Source: Cherax quadricarinatus (taxonomy: Eukaryota; Arthropoda; Malacostraca; Decapoda; Parastacidae). From it: a stretch of DNA of 64,000 bases. Positions 35,055-46,166 of this stretch are shown piece by piece; within the stretch, counting starts at the first letter, position 1; every line of letters starts with the position of its first letter. The stretch spans positions 2,577,016 to 2,641,015 of the forward strand of contig NC_091383.1 of the NCBI RefSeq assembly GCF_038502225.1, given 5' to 3'. Below the pieces are notes generated by a model. The model searched no databases. It saw only the letters and a program-made list of their open reading frames with translations, and was not told the DNA's origin. A program made the translations under genes and the position numbers.

Positions 35055-35329
35055 CCCACCTGTTCATGATTACAGGGGTCGAGTCACAGCTCCTGGCCCA
35101 CCACTTCACTGTCCACATCTTTCCATTTCCTAACCACTATACGGCTGAAGAAATGCTTCCTAACATCCCTGTAACTGCCTTAAACCTGCAACTTTGCCCT
35201 TGTGGACCTATTTCTTGCCTCAATTCCTTTTGAGCATTTTGTACGTTGCTCTCGTGTCTCCCCAGGTTTTCTTGTCTTCTAACATCGTCAGGTTAAGCTC
35301 ACTTAATCAACCCTCATAACTCACAAACT

Positions 35330-35330
<1 letters not shown>
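35055..35330 (-). mobile_element. LINE-related interspersed repeat fragment
   Basis: Starts with the tail motif CAGGGGTCGAGTCACAGCTC, shared (inverted) with 17965 and 41140, and continues into CTGAAGAAATGCTTCCTAAC. No intact frame. Confidence 0.6.

Positions 35331-35332
<2 letters not shown>

Positions 35333-35420
<88 letters not shown>
35333..35420. repeat. (AAT)n microsatellite
   Basis: AAT triplets of about 88 bp. Confidence 0.97.
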
Positions 35421-35422
<2 letters not shown>

Positions 35423-35544
35423 TTTATATCCAGCAGTAGATGGTTCAACTTATACATACCATAGCTGACACCAATGACATACTATATAGAAAGTTCCTGG
35501 TTATGTAGAGCATTTCCTGCAACTTAGTTAATTTTGTCCCCCAG

Positions 35545-35866
35545 GATGCCACCCATACCAGTCACCTAACACCCAGGATGCCACCCACACCAGTCACCTA
35601 ACACCCAGGATGCCACCCACACCAGTCACCTAACACCCAGGATGCTACCCCCACCAGTCACCTAACACCCAGGATGCTACCCCCACCAGTCACCTAACAC
35701 CCAGGATGCCACCCATACCAGTCACCTAACACCCAGGATGCCACCCATACAAGTCACCTAACACCCAGGATGCCACCCATACAAGTCACCTAACACCCAG
35801 GATGCCACCCATACAAGTCACCTAACACCCAGAATGCCACCCATACCAGTTACCTAACACCTAGGT
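35545..35866. repeat. 32-bp minisatellite, about 10 units
   Basis: The unit contains ATGCCACCCATACCAGTCAC followed by CTAACACCCAGG. Confidence 0.95.
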
Positions 35867-35879
35867 AACTACTTACTGC

Positions 35880-36812
35880 TAGGTCCACCTGAAGTCTACC
35901 TGGAGGGTATTCTGGTGATCAACGGCCCCGTGGCCCAGTCCACAACCAGGTCTCTGGTGGATCAAGGTCCAATCAACCAGGTTATTACTGCTGGCAGTAC
36001 ATAGTCCAACGTATGAACCACAGCCCGGCTGATCCAGCACCAATTTTAAGTACCTATCCAGCTCCCTCTTGAAGGCAGCCAGGGGCCTATTCATAATTCC
36101 CCTTATGTATAGTGGGAGGCTGTTGAACAGTCTTGGGCCTCAGACAATTATGGTGTTTTCTCTTAGTGTACCAATGGCGCCCCTACTTTCCATTGGGGCT
36201 ACTTCGCATCGCCTGCCAAGTATTTTACTTTTGTTTACCTGGAGAGAGTTCCGGGGGTCAACGCCCCCGCGGCCCGGTCTGTGACCAGGCCTCCAGGGAG
36301 TTATTCGTGCGTGCAGATTCGGGACCATTCCTACTGGGATTTTTCCAGGTGTAGAATACATATCTCTCTCGCCTGTGTTCCAGGGAGTACAAGTCAAGTG
36401 CTTCCAAGTGTTCCCAGTAGTTAAGGTGTTTGATGGAGCTTATATGTGCAGTAAAGGTTCTCTGTACATTCTGTAGGTCTGCAGTTTCACCTGTCTTGAA
36501 TGGATATGTTAATATACAGTAATATTCCAGCCTAGACAGAACAAGTGATTTAGAAAGGATCATCATTGGCTTGGGATCTCTTGTCTTGAAGGTTCTCATT
36601 ATCCATCCTATCAGTTTCCTGGCAGATGTGATCCTGGCATTGTTATGATCCTTGAAGGTGAGATCCTCAGACATTACCACTCCCAGGTCCTTCACACTAC
36701 TTTTCTGATCCATTGTATGATCAGAGTCAGTAATATACTCAGTGCTAGTTATTATCTCCTCCAGTTTTCCATAACGGAGTAGTTGGAATTTGTCTTCACT
36801 GAACCTCATATT
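35880..36812 (-). mobile_element. LINE relic: RT C-terminus and 3' region
   Basis: On the minus strand 36258-36809 is one open frame of 183 residues. It has V-K-D-L-G-V-V-M-S-E-D-L-T-F, then A-R-K-L-I-G-W-I-M-R-T-F, L-S-R-L-E-Y-Y and L-N-Y-W-E-H-L-E-A-L-D-L-Y-S-L. These are typical of the end of CR1/jockey-type RT ORFs in invertebrates. Downstream (35880-36250) are two copies of a repeat with GGCCCCGTGGCCC and CGGCCCGGTCTG motifs, also seen at 39050 and 62290. No start or catalytic core is present. Confidence 0.82.
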
Positions 36813-36829
36813 GTTTACCGTTGGTCATT

Positions 36830-37620
36830 GGAAAACTTTGTTTATATCTTCTCTCACCCAAACCCAGTCATACTCGCCAACATTATCAATGCCAAATTGC
36901 AGAAAATATCTGCCTGGATGGTGACTAATAAACTTACTGTGAATACTGACAAAACCTATTTCATTCAGTTTGGAACCAGAGCTGCAAATGTTGTACTTAA
37001 CATAACACTAAATGGATCACCCATCACAAGACTCACAGAGGAAAAATTCCTAGGAATCCACCTTGACAGTAGCCTTAAGTTCCACACACATATGCAACAA
37101 ATTACCAAGAAAATCTCTTAGACAGTAGGCATACTATCAAAGATACGGCACTATGTTCCACAATCAGCTCACCTGGCACTGTACCATTCACTCATATACC
37201 CTTATCTCACATATGGAATTTGTACATAGGGATCAACAACATTAAATCACCTAAGACCACTAATAGCCCAGCAAAAGGCAGCAGTCAAAATGATGACAAA
37301 TTCCCACTCCCGACAACATACTCCACCAATATTCAGAAGTTTAAACTTGCTCACCATTAAGAACATCCACACTTATTCATGTTCCTACTACATACATAGA
37401 ACATTACATGCAAATTTAAACCCTCCACTCAAACTTCTCCTCACCAACCTTAACAGGACACACGATCATAACACAAGACACAGATCTCTCTTTGATGTAC
37501 CTCGTGTCCATATCTCACTGTGTAAAAACTCTATGCACATAAAGGGCCCCAAAATTTAGAATTCATTAGAAGGAATATACTAAAATAACCCGGCCTGAAA
37601 ATCAATTTAAGATTCTTCTC
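36830..37620 (+). mobile_element. Second LINE relic, opposite strand: RT thumb and C-terminus
   Basis: Frames on the plus strand encode K-L-Q-K-I-S-A-W-M-V-T-N-K-L-T-V-N, then E-E-K-F-L-G-I-H-L-D-S-S-L-K-F. After stops and frame changes they give R-P-L-I-A-Q-Q-K-A-A-V-K-M-M and T-R-H-R-S-L-F-D-V-P. This is a decayed jockey-like RT, abutting the previous relic head to head at about 36815. Confidence 0.8.
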
Positions 37621-37861
37621 AAAAGCCACTTAATCACCATAGACTAAATACTCAATACTTAACATTACCACTAAATCTACCATTACCTAAATCTTAAAAC
37701 TTCAAGACTAGACAATCAAGTTCAAACATTGACAAATTACCACATAGTGGTATAAATACCTACCAAAAACAGTACTGCCCTACACCAAATTGTAACATTC
37801 CCCTACTGTAAACTACATTTAATAAATCACAATGCTATATTCCCATAATATAATTTCAATA
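37621..37861. other. AT-rich spacer
   Basis: Probable decayed 3' part of the preceding LINE; nothing else supported. Confidence 0.4.
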
Positions 37862-38144
37862 CACCGACCACTCGACTTACGACCGGTGTTTTTTATGCCA
37901 AATTTCTGGGAAATAAACAAGTATTTGTGTTTTACACAGTGTTTATCCTAAACCTTACAGTATAAAATACAGTACTAACAACATAAAAAGTAAAGTAAAA
38001 CACGAAATACCAAAATAAAACAATAAAATAAAGTCATTACAAAAATGTTTTGTTGATATTCAGTAGTAAAGTTCGACTTACGACCATTTCGACTTACGAC
38101 CGGTTTCTCGGAACCAAACTCGGTCGTAAGTTGGATGGTAGGTG
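37862..38144. mobile_element. TIR MITE with TA duplication
   Basis: The ends are CACCGACCACTCGACTTACG and, inverted, CACCTACCATCCAACTTACG. It is flanked by TA on both sides and is 283 bp long. It is a pogo/mariner-type non-autonomous element with no ORF. Confidence 0.8.
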
Positions 38145-39010
38145 TATTTACTTTTAAAACTACTGTCCAATGTCGACAGGAATATAATTGAATCATGTTC
38201 CATAAAAACTTTCTTGAAAATAGGAGTATATCCTTTGGTTTATATAAATTAGATTCACTTAAAATTAATAGAACTACTGTAAAACTATGATAAACTTCTC
38301 TAGTGTAAAGTAGTCAGTAACCCATTAAATTAAGTCAGCCCATAATGTCCAGGAATAATAAAGGCAAAGTCTTTGCACTGCAACCCATTATTCTTCCTCT
38401 TCTTCTTTCAACGTACTAGCCGTATCTCACCGAGGTAAATACATAATCTCAATGTACTACTTGCAAAGAAATAAATTTGAAGTTTGAGGTTAACTGAGTC
38501 CTCGGTATATGACAGTCTCGTGCAGTCTTCACACAGCGAAAGACATCAGTGACCTCAAACCCATAAAAAGAATATTTCCAGGCAGCCGATTATCATTATT
38601 ATAATCGAGGGGAAGCGCTAAACCCATAGGTTTATACCGCGCCTGTGTGGGGATGTGGAAGGTATTCAGGCATAATTCAGGGAACTGTCCAGGCAGCTAA
38701 AAAGCCAGGTTCATTACAGCACAAGCTTGAACAACCATACCCACAACATACATAGAAGATAAGTTAGTGATACCATTTAGGTAGAATCTTCGCCCCTGGA
38801 TGACAGGGCTAAAACACTGTAATCTGTCTGTATCTCTAAAAAAGACCAAGAAAATGGAATTCCTGGCCGCTGAAAACTCGGGTTCATTACGGCGGCCCGG
38901 AAGTACCACAACAACAAACATTAAATTTGTTCAGTTACGTAAATTAAGATTATAGTTATCATACATAGTTATATATTATTGTAGTTATCATACGTAGGAA
39001 TATGTGGCCA
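38145..39010. other. Intergenic AT-rich sequence
   Basis: Apart from the SINE fragment, no gene, RNA or clear repeat is supported. The 70-residue frames here have no recognisable content. Confidence 0.4.
38585..38690 (+). mobile_element. SINE-like fragment
   Basis: GGAAGCGCTAAACCCATAGG and GGGGATGTGGAAGGTATTCA, the same family as 34143-34317. Confidence 0.7.
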
Positions 39011-39210
39011 AGTAAAGGCAGGACAGCTCCAATTCCTTGGATCCTTGGTTCGTGCACTAGATTGCGTGCAGCCAGCAGTAACAGCCTGGTTGATCAGGCG
39101 CTAATCCACCATGAGGCCTAGTCACAGACCGGGCTGCTGGGGCATTGGCCCCTGGAACTCTGTCCAGGTATACTCAACAGCATCAAGGAACACCTGCCTT
39201 GATGGAACTG
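39011..39210 (-). mobile_element. Interspersed repeat fragment
   Basis: Contains CAGCCTGGTTGATCAGGCG and CCGGGCTGCTGGGGC, the inverse of motifs at 35920-36040 and 62300-62430. Confidence 0.6.
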
Positions 39211-39262
39211 TTTTGTTCCATTGATATAGTTCAAAACTGAAAGGAAATTCATCTCGGTTTAA

Positions 39263-39655
39263 GTCAGTCAGTCAGTCAGTCAGTGTCAGTCAGTCAGTGT
39301 CAGTCAGTCAGTGTCAGTCAGTCAGTGTCAGTCAGTCAGTCAGTCACAGTCAGTCAGTCACAGTCAGTCAGTCACAGTCAGTCAGTGTCAGCCAGTCAGT
39401 GTCAGTCAGTCACAGTCAGTCAGTCACAGTCAGTCAGTGTCAGCCAGTCAGTGTCAGTCAGTCAGTGTCAGTCAGTCACAGTCAGTCAGTCACAGTCAGT
39501 CAGTCACAGTCAGCCAGTCACAGCCAGTCACAGTCAGTCACAGTCGGTCACAGTCAGTCAGTCAGTCTGTCAGCAAGTCTGTCAGCAAGTCTGTCAGTAA
39601 GTCAAGTCAGCCAGTAAGTCAAGTCAGCCAGTAAGTCAAGTCAGTCAGTCAGTAA
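39263..39655. repeat. (CAGT)n-derived array
   Basis: CAGT tetramers punctuated by GT or CA steps giving 14-18-bp sub-repeats, then AGTCAAGTC units. Confidence 0.95.
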
Positions 39656-39730
39656 GTACAGTCAATCAATAAGTTAGTTAAGTTTATTTAGGTACAAGTA
39701 CAACTAAGTACAATTACCATACATAGTAAC

Positions 39731-39919
39731 ATGTAAAACAACCACTGTGAAAAAAATAATGAATATCCAAAAGCTTTCATGATTTCTCACATCATCAAGG
39801 AACTGTAAAAATAATTTAACAGTAAAAGACTTACGGGCTTCTTATACGGGTTCTTGATGTGAGAAATCACGAATGCGCTTGGAAGTTCACTATTTTTTCC
39901 CCAGTGGTTGTTTTGCATA
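39731..39919. mobile_element. Foldback element with ~70-bp arms
   Basis: ATGTAAAACAACCACTGTGA...ATGATTTCTCACATCATCAA on the left matches the right side inverted (TTCTTGATGTGAGAAATCAC...CAGTGGTTGTTTTGCAT), with a loop of about 50 bp. Confidence 0.75.
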
Positions 39920-40248
39920 TTACGATATTACCTGTTTACTGTAACCTTATTATGTAATAACTTAGGAGTATATTTTCCACTAGGATAAGCTAAATAAGTT
40001 AAGACTTACTAACATTGTGGGTCTTCATCTTACCTCTAACATTCTTTTCTTGATGTACAAACTGTACATTAGTAATGCTAATCTATGTACTGGTGACGTA
40101 CATTCATTACTTTTTCTTACGTACATTGAGCATCATACAAGGACCCCACTGGAAATAAGTCAATTTGTCTGACTTTTTTGGGTTATCCTGGATAATTAAC
40201 ATTACGACTGGTAAATAACAAAAAGGCACAATACCGTGACTGGAACAA

Positions 40249-40382
40249 TACACAAATAACCCGCACATGAAAGAGAGAAGCTTACGACGACGTTTCGGTC
40301 CGACTTGGACCATTGACAAAGTCCAAGTCGGACCGAAACGTCGTCGTAAGCTTCTCTCTTTCATGTGCGGGTTATTTGTGTA
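40249..40382. repeat. Perfect 62-bp inverted repeat with 10-bp loop
   Basis: Arms 40249-40310 and 40321-40382 are exact reverse complements. The loop is CATTGACAAA. The arms contain CGACGACGTTTCGGTCCGAC. A decayed relative is at 56911-57058. Confidence 0.95.
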
Positions 40383-40476
40383 TTACGACTGGTCCTTGTC
40401 TTACGATGGGGTTATGGCCCGATGATCTTATCATGAGACGAAAATCTTTGAAAATATTTTAAGATGAAGATGAATA

Positions 40477-40761
40477 CAGTGGAACCTCGGTACACGACCA
40501 ACTCCCTACTCGAACAAAACTCGACCGAACAAATATGGCCGGCCAGAACTTTGCTGTAAACTATTTCGTGTTTCTTCACATTTCTGGCGTTTTTCTTTTT
40601 TGTATTATTTATATAAATAAGTCCCCATGGGGCCTATGACGATTAGTGACAACAACCAACCAAACAGAAAATTGGTTGGGAAGAACTTGTTCAATACTCA
40701 AAGTTGCAGCGCTCGAACAGCCGTCTGGAATAAATTAAGGTCGTTTACCAAGGTTCCGCTG
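40477..40761. mobile_element. Pogo-type MITE (285 bp)
   Basis: Ends CAGTGGAACCTCGGTACACG and inverted CAGCGGAACCTTGGTAAACG, TA on both sides. Same family as 46167-46502. Confidence 0.85.
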
Positions 40762-41097
40762 TATGTGCTAAATAAATAAATAAATAACTACTGTCACTAA
40801 GTAAATAAACAAATAATTACTCTAAATACCAGTATTGAGAAATAAATGACTACAAGTTGTGGACTTTCTGACTTCATGCTGTTAATTATTTTAAGTTTTA
40901 TTTTTGAAGTTATTGCTTTTGTATCAAAGTTGAAATAAGTCGAACTATCGTGAGTTTAAATATTGTAAGTCAAATATCCTAAGTCAAGGAGCACCTATAT
41001 GTAAGATACACTGTGAAGTTTGTGGTACTTACTGAGATGTTTTGTACCCTGGTGAATGGAACAACTTGGTACAGTGTCATAAGTAACTCACGGTTCA

Positions 41098-41190
41098 GGG
41101 AGAGTGATCTAGTAGCGACCAGTGAAGAGGCGGGGCCAGGAGCTAGGACTCGACCCCTGCAACCTCAACTAGGTGAGTACACACTTGATA
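41098..41190 (+). mobile_element. LINE 3'-tail fragment
   Basis: AGTGATCTAGTAGCGACCAG, GGAGCTAGGACTCGACCCCT and a terminal AGGTGAGTACACAC match the end of the LINE at 17900-17998. Confidence 0.7.
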
Positions 41191-41283
41191 TACGGATATA
41201 AACACTCGACTACAAAAGTTATCCTACCATGCTAGTCCTCACAGCTGTCATCCTCAACTTCGTGACTGAAAAAAGAGCAAACC

Positions 41284-41372
41284 ATAGACCAGGTGGGGTT
41301 TGAACCCAAGGCAATTGAGTGCTAAAATGCACAAGCCAGTGTGCTAACCACTGGACCACTTGTCTATAATAA
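41284..41372 (-). mobile_element. tRNA-derived SINE fragment
   Basis: On the minus strand, GTGGTCCAGTGGTTAGCACA resembles a pol III A box and GGTTCAAACCCC matches the B-box consensus, with tRNA-like spacing. No convincing acceptor stem pairing was verified, so this is called a SINE rather than a tRNA gene. Confidence 0.65.
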
Positions 41373-41454
41373 GATTCATCTAACTACTTATATTTCAGTG
41401 ATTTTCAACTCTGAAATTTCTACAAACTCAAGTTCATAACTCTAGCATATTTTA

Positions 41455-41615
41455 ATTAAATTATTAGTTTAGCAGGAAGTGCTAAACCCCTAGGAGTCAC
41501 ATGGTACCCGGAGGAAAAGGAAGCAATCAAATTTGAACCAGGGGAAGGACAGATCCTATTCCTTGGATCGGATCTTCCCCACCGGCATCAAAGAACCTCC
41601 AAGGAATCATACTCT
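41455..41615 (+). mobile_element. SINE-like interspersed repeat
   Basis: GGAAGTGCTAAACCCCTAGG, then ATTCCTTGGATCGGATCTTC and CATCAAAGAACCTCCAAGGA. Diverged member of the 34143 family. Confidence 0.65.
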
Positions 41616-41631
41616 CAAAAATACTCTAATA

Positions 41632-41834
41632 CAGCGGACCCCCAGTTTACGATCACCTCCCAATGCAACCAATTATGTAAGTGTATTTATGTAAGTGCGT
41701 AAGTGTGTATGTTTGGGGGTCTGAAATGGACTAATCTACTTCACAATATTCCTTATGGGAACAAAGTCGTTCAGTACCGGCGCCTGAACATACTTCTGGA
41801 ATGAAATAATATCGTAAATCGGGAGTCGACTTAG
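41632..41834. mobile_element. Pogo-type MITE (203 bp), 3' end decayed
   Basis: Starts CAGCGGACCCCCAGTTTACG after TA. The interior has GTCTGAAATGGACTAATCTA and CCTTATGGGAACAAA as in the copies at 55213, 58476 and 63433. The right end reads GGGAGTCGACTTAG, mutated from GGGGGTCCACTG. Confidence 0.8.
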
Positions 41835-41842
41835 TACACTAA

Positions 41843-41970
41843 GTGCAAAAGTTTGCAACAAGACTAGTCCTGGAGGTAAGAGGTATGTCCTATGAGGAGA
41901 AGTTAAGGGAACCCAACCTGTCAACACTGCACAACAGGAGTGATGGAAGGACATGATAACAATATACAAA
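41843..41970 (+). mobile_element. LINE fragment (same family as 17516-17998)
   Basis: Encodes V-Q-K-F-A-T-R-L-V-L-E-V-R-G-M-S-Y-E-E-K-L-R-E before breaking. Confidence 0.75.
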
Positions 41971-42460
41971 GTATCTATTTAAAACCATTAAGGTGTTTAA
42001 TACCTGTTTTAAACAAGTACTAAATAAAATATCTAACAACAATTTCCTTATTTTTACTGACAAATAAAATGCCCTTAATCAAATAAAAAATCGTTTTTCA
42101 TATTAAGAAAAACAGTTGATAATATTATCATGTATTTACATATATAAATTCTTATCCAATTACTGTATAATGTATATATAAATTTTCATGCAAGTACTGT
42201 ACAAATAAACCTCATAAAAATACAATATATACATACAAGAACTGCATTTGTAAATGTTCATACATGTATATATATATAAATCCTTATACAAGTAATGGAT
42301 ACATAAATGTTCATACAAGTAATGTATATACAAAGATTCTTATAAGTACGTGTATACAAAGGTTCTTAAGCGTAATGTATACACGAATGCTCGTACAAAT
42401 ACAACTCTTCATACAATTATATATACACAAATTGTGCAAGAAAGGTATAAAATACCGACA
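41971..42460. other. AT-rich intergenic sequence
   Basis: Contains loosely repeated ATACAAG-TAATGTATATA motifs of about 35-40 bp (42180-42430). No gene seen. Confidence 0.5.
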
Positions 42461-43007
42461 ATATGAAAGTTAAGACACATGTGCAACATCTGGGTGTCTT
42501 TATTGTAGACGTTTCGCCATCCAGTGGCTTTATCAATACAAATTCCAGGACATAACTTGAAGACAGTAGAACTATATACAAAAGATGAGGTAATCAGTCC
42601 CTCAACCTTGTAGTTAGTGTTGACAGCATCGTGGTGGAGGAGAATTCTCCTCCACCACAATGCTGTCAACACTAACTACAACACTGACAGCATCGTGGTG
42701 GAGGAGAATTCTCCTCCACCACGATGCTGTCAACACTAACTACAACACTGACAGCATCGTGGTGGAGGAGAATTCTCCTCCACCACGATGCTGTCAACAC
42801 TAACTACAACAGTGACAGCATCGTGGTGGAGGAGAATTCTCCTCCACCACGATGCTGTCAACACTAACTACAAGGCTGAGGGACTGATTACCTCATCTTT
42901 TGTATATAGTTCTACTGTCTTCTAATTTGTACTGATAAAGTCACTGGATGGCAAAACGTCTACAATAAAGATACCCAGATGTTGCACGTGTGTCTTAACT
43001 TTCATAT
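42461..43007. repeat. Foldback element with a core of four tandem 46-bp palindromes
   Basis: The outer arms (42461-42610 and 42870-43007) are inverted copies containing GACGTTTCGCCATCCAGTGG on the left. The core holds four 64-bp units. Each contains the palindrome GACAGCATCGTGGTGGAGGA-GAATTC-(inverse), centred on an EcoRI-type GAATTC. Spacers are AACACTAACTACAACACT. Only the first unit has a mismatch (CACAATG for CACGATG). Confidence 0.93.
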
Positions 43008-43488
43008 GCACAAATATGTCTTCACTGGTTTATATCTCTTAATACACACAGGCAGCAGTTCATACAACTCTACAGTTGTCCGTACACGATGATCATTGCA
43101 CTGCCATACCCCCCGCAAAGGGCTGGCAAGAGCTCTTAATTCAGGGAACTGGAGCCACTCTTCCCATGCTTTGGATCAAACATTCCCCAGGGTCGTAAAT
43201 GACCCCAATAGGTTAAAAGTAAAAATTTACGGCAGCAGAAACGACAGGTGTTGACTGAACAATGGTGTAAGAGTTTCTTCTTTCCCGGGTCTACATACCT
43301 CGCTGGGAGACAGCTGGGGTTCAAACTTGATCATTTTTCTATTTTTAACACACCGGTCATCTCCCACTGAGTACAGTGACCTGAGGCAAAGAGGAAAAAC
43401 GTTTACCATCATTCAATCACTGTCTTTACTAAACAAGATAGAGGAGTGAGAGGCAATCAGGTTTGATCTGAGGCAAAGGAGAGGGCAG
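43008..43488. other. Intergenic sequence with repeat fragments
   Basis: GGGAACTGGAGCCACTCTTC near 43145 is a SINE-tail remnant. No gene is supported. Confidence 0.4.
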
Positions 43489-43705
43489 TTTCAACCTCTG
43501 TATTGTATCATACATGTTATAAACTGTCTCTGCAACCTCTGTACTGCAACATACATGTTATAAACTGCCTCTGCAACCTCTGTATTGTAACATACACGTT
43601 ATGAACTGCCTCTGCAACCTAAGTACTGTATCATACATATTATAAACTGTCTCTGGAATCTCAATATTGTATCATACATGTTATAAACTGCCTCTGTACT
43701 GTACA
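43489..43705. repeat. 41-bp degenerate repeat, about 5 units
   Basis: Units of CAACCTCTGTATTGTAACAT plus ACATGTTATAAACTGCCTCTG type. Confidence 0.88.
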
Positions 43706-43959
43706 TGTTGATCACACTCGTCACTCCTACACATTACATAATTGTTTGTCTAAGACAGTCTCTCTCTTACACCAAAGAACGGCAACAAAGCAGAAAAAAC
43801 ACATTCGCGGTCGTTCATCGAAGACAGTGAATGAAGGAACAATGGTGAACGCACTGTCTCTTACATTCTGGTCATCCTAGCCCAGTGGTAGCTGGCCCAC
43901 GTGTCCGAAAAAAAAGATTTTGGAAATACACTTAGATTTCGAGCCATGAAAAGAGTGAG
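43706..43959. other. Intergenic sequence
   Basis: Contains the LINE-tail-like ATCGAAGACAGTGAATGAAGG. No gene seen. Confidence 0.4.
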
Positions 43960-44080
43960 GGTTAAAACCTATGGCTGGTAGAGTGGCCTGGGGGGTTTTA
44001 GACCCCACTCTCCATGGGTTCAAAACCTCACCTGTTCCGTGGGTTGTTTACAGGCTTGTTAATATGGTTTCGCAAGTCGT
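43960..44080 (+). mobile_element. tRNA-derived SINE
   Basis: TGGCTGGTAGAGTGGCCTGG resembles an A box and GGGTTCAAAACCTC a diverged B box. The following GGTTTCGCAAGTCG tail is shared with the copy at 58320-58370. Confidence 0.65.
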
Positions 44081-44549
44081 TTTGCGTTCAATTTCTAATT
44101 TCCTTCCAAACAAAAGTAATCACAACCTCTGGCAATTAGGAAGGATTATTATTACAATTATAATAAAACACTAAACCCACAGGGGCTATACATCTATAAG
44201 ATGGAATATAAACATAAATCGTAGAGGCCTACTCTGAATATCATGGTGGAGGCCTAGATACATAAACCTCAGATTAAAAAGCTGTATTATTCATTGTATG
44301 CTTATGGCACTGTATGGCCCTTGTGGGTTTAGCCCTTGTTACGATTGTAACAATAATGATATCCATTGTAATAATAATTATAATCATTTTACAAGATGGT
44401 TTTCAGGTGTCTGTCAGTACAAATAAGTGTCCAGTATATCGAGTCTTCAGTGACTGTTGTCACTATCACTGTTTTATGTATTATAATGACTGGTCATCAT
44501 CCTGCCACTGTTAACTAACACTACAATGATTGGTCATCATCCTTTATTA

Positions 44550-45760
44550 TTATTTTATTATCACACTGGCCGATTCCCACCAAGGCAGGGTGGCCCACCA
44601 AGGCAGGGTGGCCCACCAAGGCAGGGTGGCCCGAAAAAGAAAAACTTTCACCATCATTCACTCCATCACTGTCTTGCCAGAAGGGTGCTTTACACTACAG
44701 TTTTTAAACTGCAACATTAACACCCCTCCTTCAGAGTGCAGGCACTGTACTTCCCATCTCCAGGACTCAAGTCCGGCCTGCCGGTTTCCCTGAACCCCTT
44801 CATAAATGTTACTTTGCTCACACTCCAACAGCACGTCAAGTATTAAAAACCATTTGTCTCCATTCACTCCTATCAAACACGCTCACGCATGCCTGCTGGA
44901 AGTCCAAGCCCCTCGCACACAAAACCTCCTTTACCCCCTCCCTCCAACCTTTCCTAGGCCGACCCCTACCCCGCCTTCCTTCCACTACAGACTGATACAC
45001 TCTTGAAGTTATTCTGTTTCGCTCCATTCTCTCCACATGTCCGAACCACCTCAACAACCCTTCCTCAGCCCTCTGGACAACAGTTTTGGTAATCCCGCAC
45101 CTCCTCCTAACTTCCAAACCACGAATTCTCTGCATTATATTCACACCACACATTGCCCTCAGACATGACATCTCCACTGCCTCCAGCCTTCTCCTCGCTG
45201 CAACATTCATCACCCATGCTTCACACCCATATAAGAGCGTTGGTAAAACTATACTCTCATACATTCCCCTCTTTGCCTCCAAGGACAAAGTTCTTTGTCT
45301 CCGCAGACTCCTAAGTGCACCACTCACTCTTTTTCCCTCATCAATTCTATGATTCACCTCATCTTTCATAGACCCATCCGCTGACACGTCCACTCCCAAA
45401 TATCTGAATACATTCACCTCCTCCATACTCTCTCCCTCCAATCTGATATTCAATCTTTCATCACCTAATCTTTTTGTTATCCTCATAACCTTACTCTTTC
45501 CTGTATTCACCTTTAATTTTCTTCTTTTGCACACCCTACCAAATTCATCCACCAACCTCTGCAACTTCTCTTCAGAATCTCCCAAGAGCACAGTGTCATC
45601 AGCAAAGAGCAACTGTGACAACTCCCACTTTGTGTGATTCTTTATCTTTTAACTCCACGCCTCTTGCCAAGACCCTCGCATTTACTTCTCTTACAACCCC
45701 ATCTATAAATATATTAAACAACCACGGTGACATCATCCTACAAGTTAATAAACAATACAA
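44550..45760 (-). mobile_element. RTE-like non-LTR retrotransposon, 5'-truncated
   Basis: The main minus-strand frame 44836-45621 (261 aa) reads L-S... S-Q-L-L-F-A-D-D-T-V-L-L (RT catalytic FADD), then F-R-Y-L-G-V-D-V-S-A-D-G, L-L-Y-G-C-E-A-W, L-L-R-W-F-G-H-V-E-R-M and G-R-R-G-R-G-R-P-R-K-G-W. This is the usual end of RTE-group RT ORFs. The upstream block M-M-S-P-W-L-F-N-I-F-I-D-G-V is in another frame, with the shift near 45620. The 3' tail carries three CCAAGGCAGGGTGGCC repeats and ends in an AT-rich tract. Tail-only copies recur in the window. Confidence 0.9.
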
Positions 45761-46166
45761 TGACTTCATGATGATGCTGTAATTATAATGTATACCTAAC
45801 TTGCACTTAGGACACAAACACCTGGACAGTCCGACTGGTTAAGGTCCAAATCAGACAGAAACATTGTCCCAATTTCCCGTCTCCTATGTCCAGGCCATTT
45901 GTCCATTGCTCCAGTTGTGCTATTGTGCCTCTTTATCCCATAGCCACAGTAATAACTATCAGAAATAAATGAGACATTTTTTTAAAGCTATATTACCAAA
46001 TATTTGATAAAAAATAACTATTCTCGTTTCTTGAAGAATAAAATAAATAAGGGACATTTTTTGAAGCCATTTTACCAAATACTTGATAAAATAACACAAT
46101 TATTCTCATTTCTTAAGAAATTAAATGGATTTGAGACATATTTGAAACCATTTTGCCAAACAGATA
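45761..46166. other. AT-rich spacer
   Basis: Two to three diverged copies of a stretch with GAAACCATTTTGCCAAA and TTCTCATTTCTTGA (45985-46160), continuing after the MITE at 46505-46600. No gene. Confidence 0.5.

Noticed and set aside
41284..41372. Functional tRNA gene
   Set aside because: A- and B-box-like motifs are present, but acceptor-stem pairing is not convincing and the setting is repeat-rich, so a SINE is more likely.
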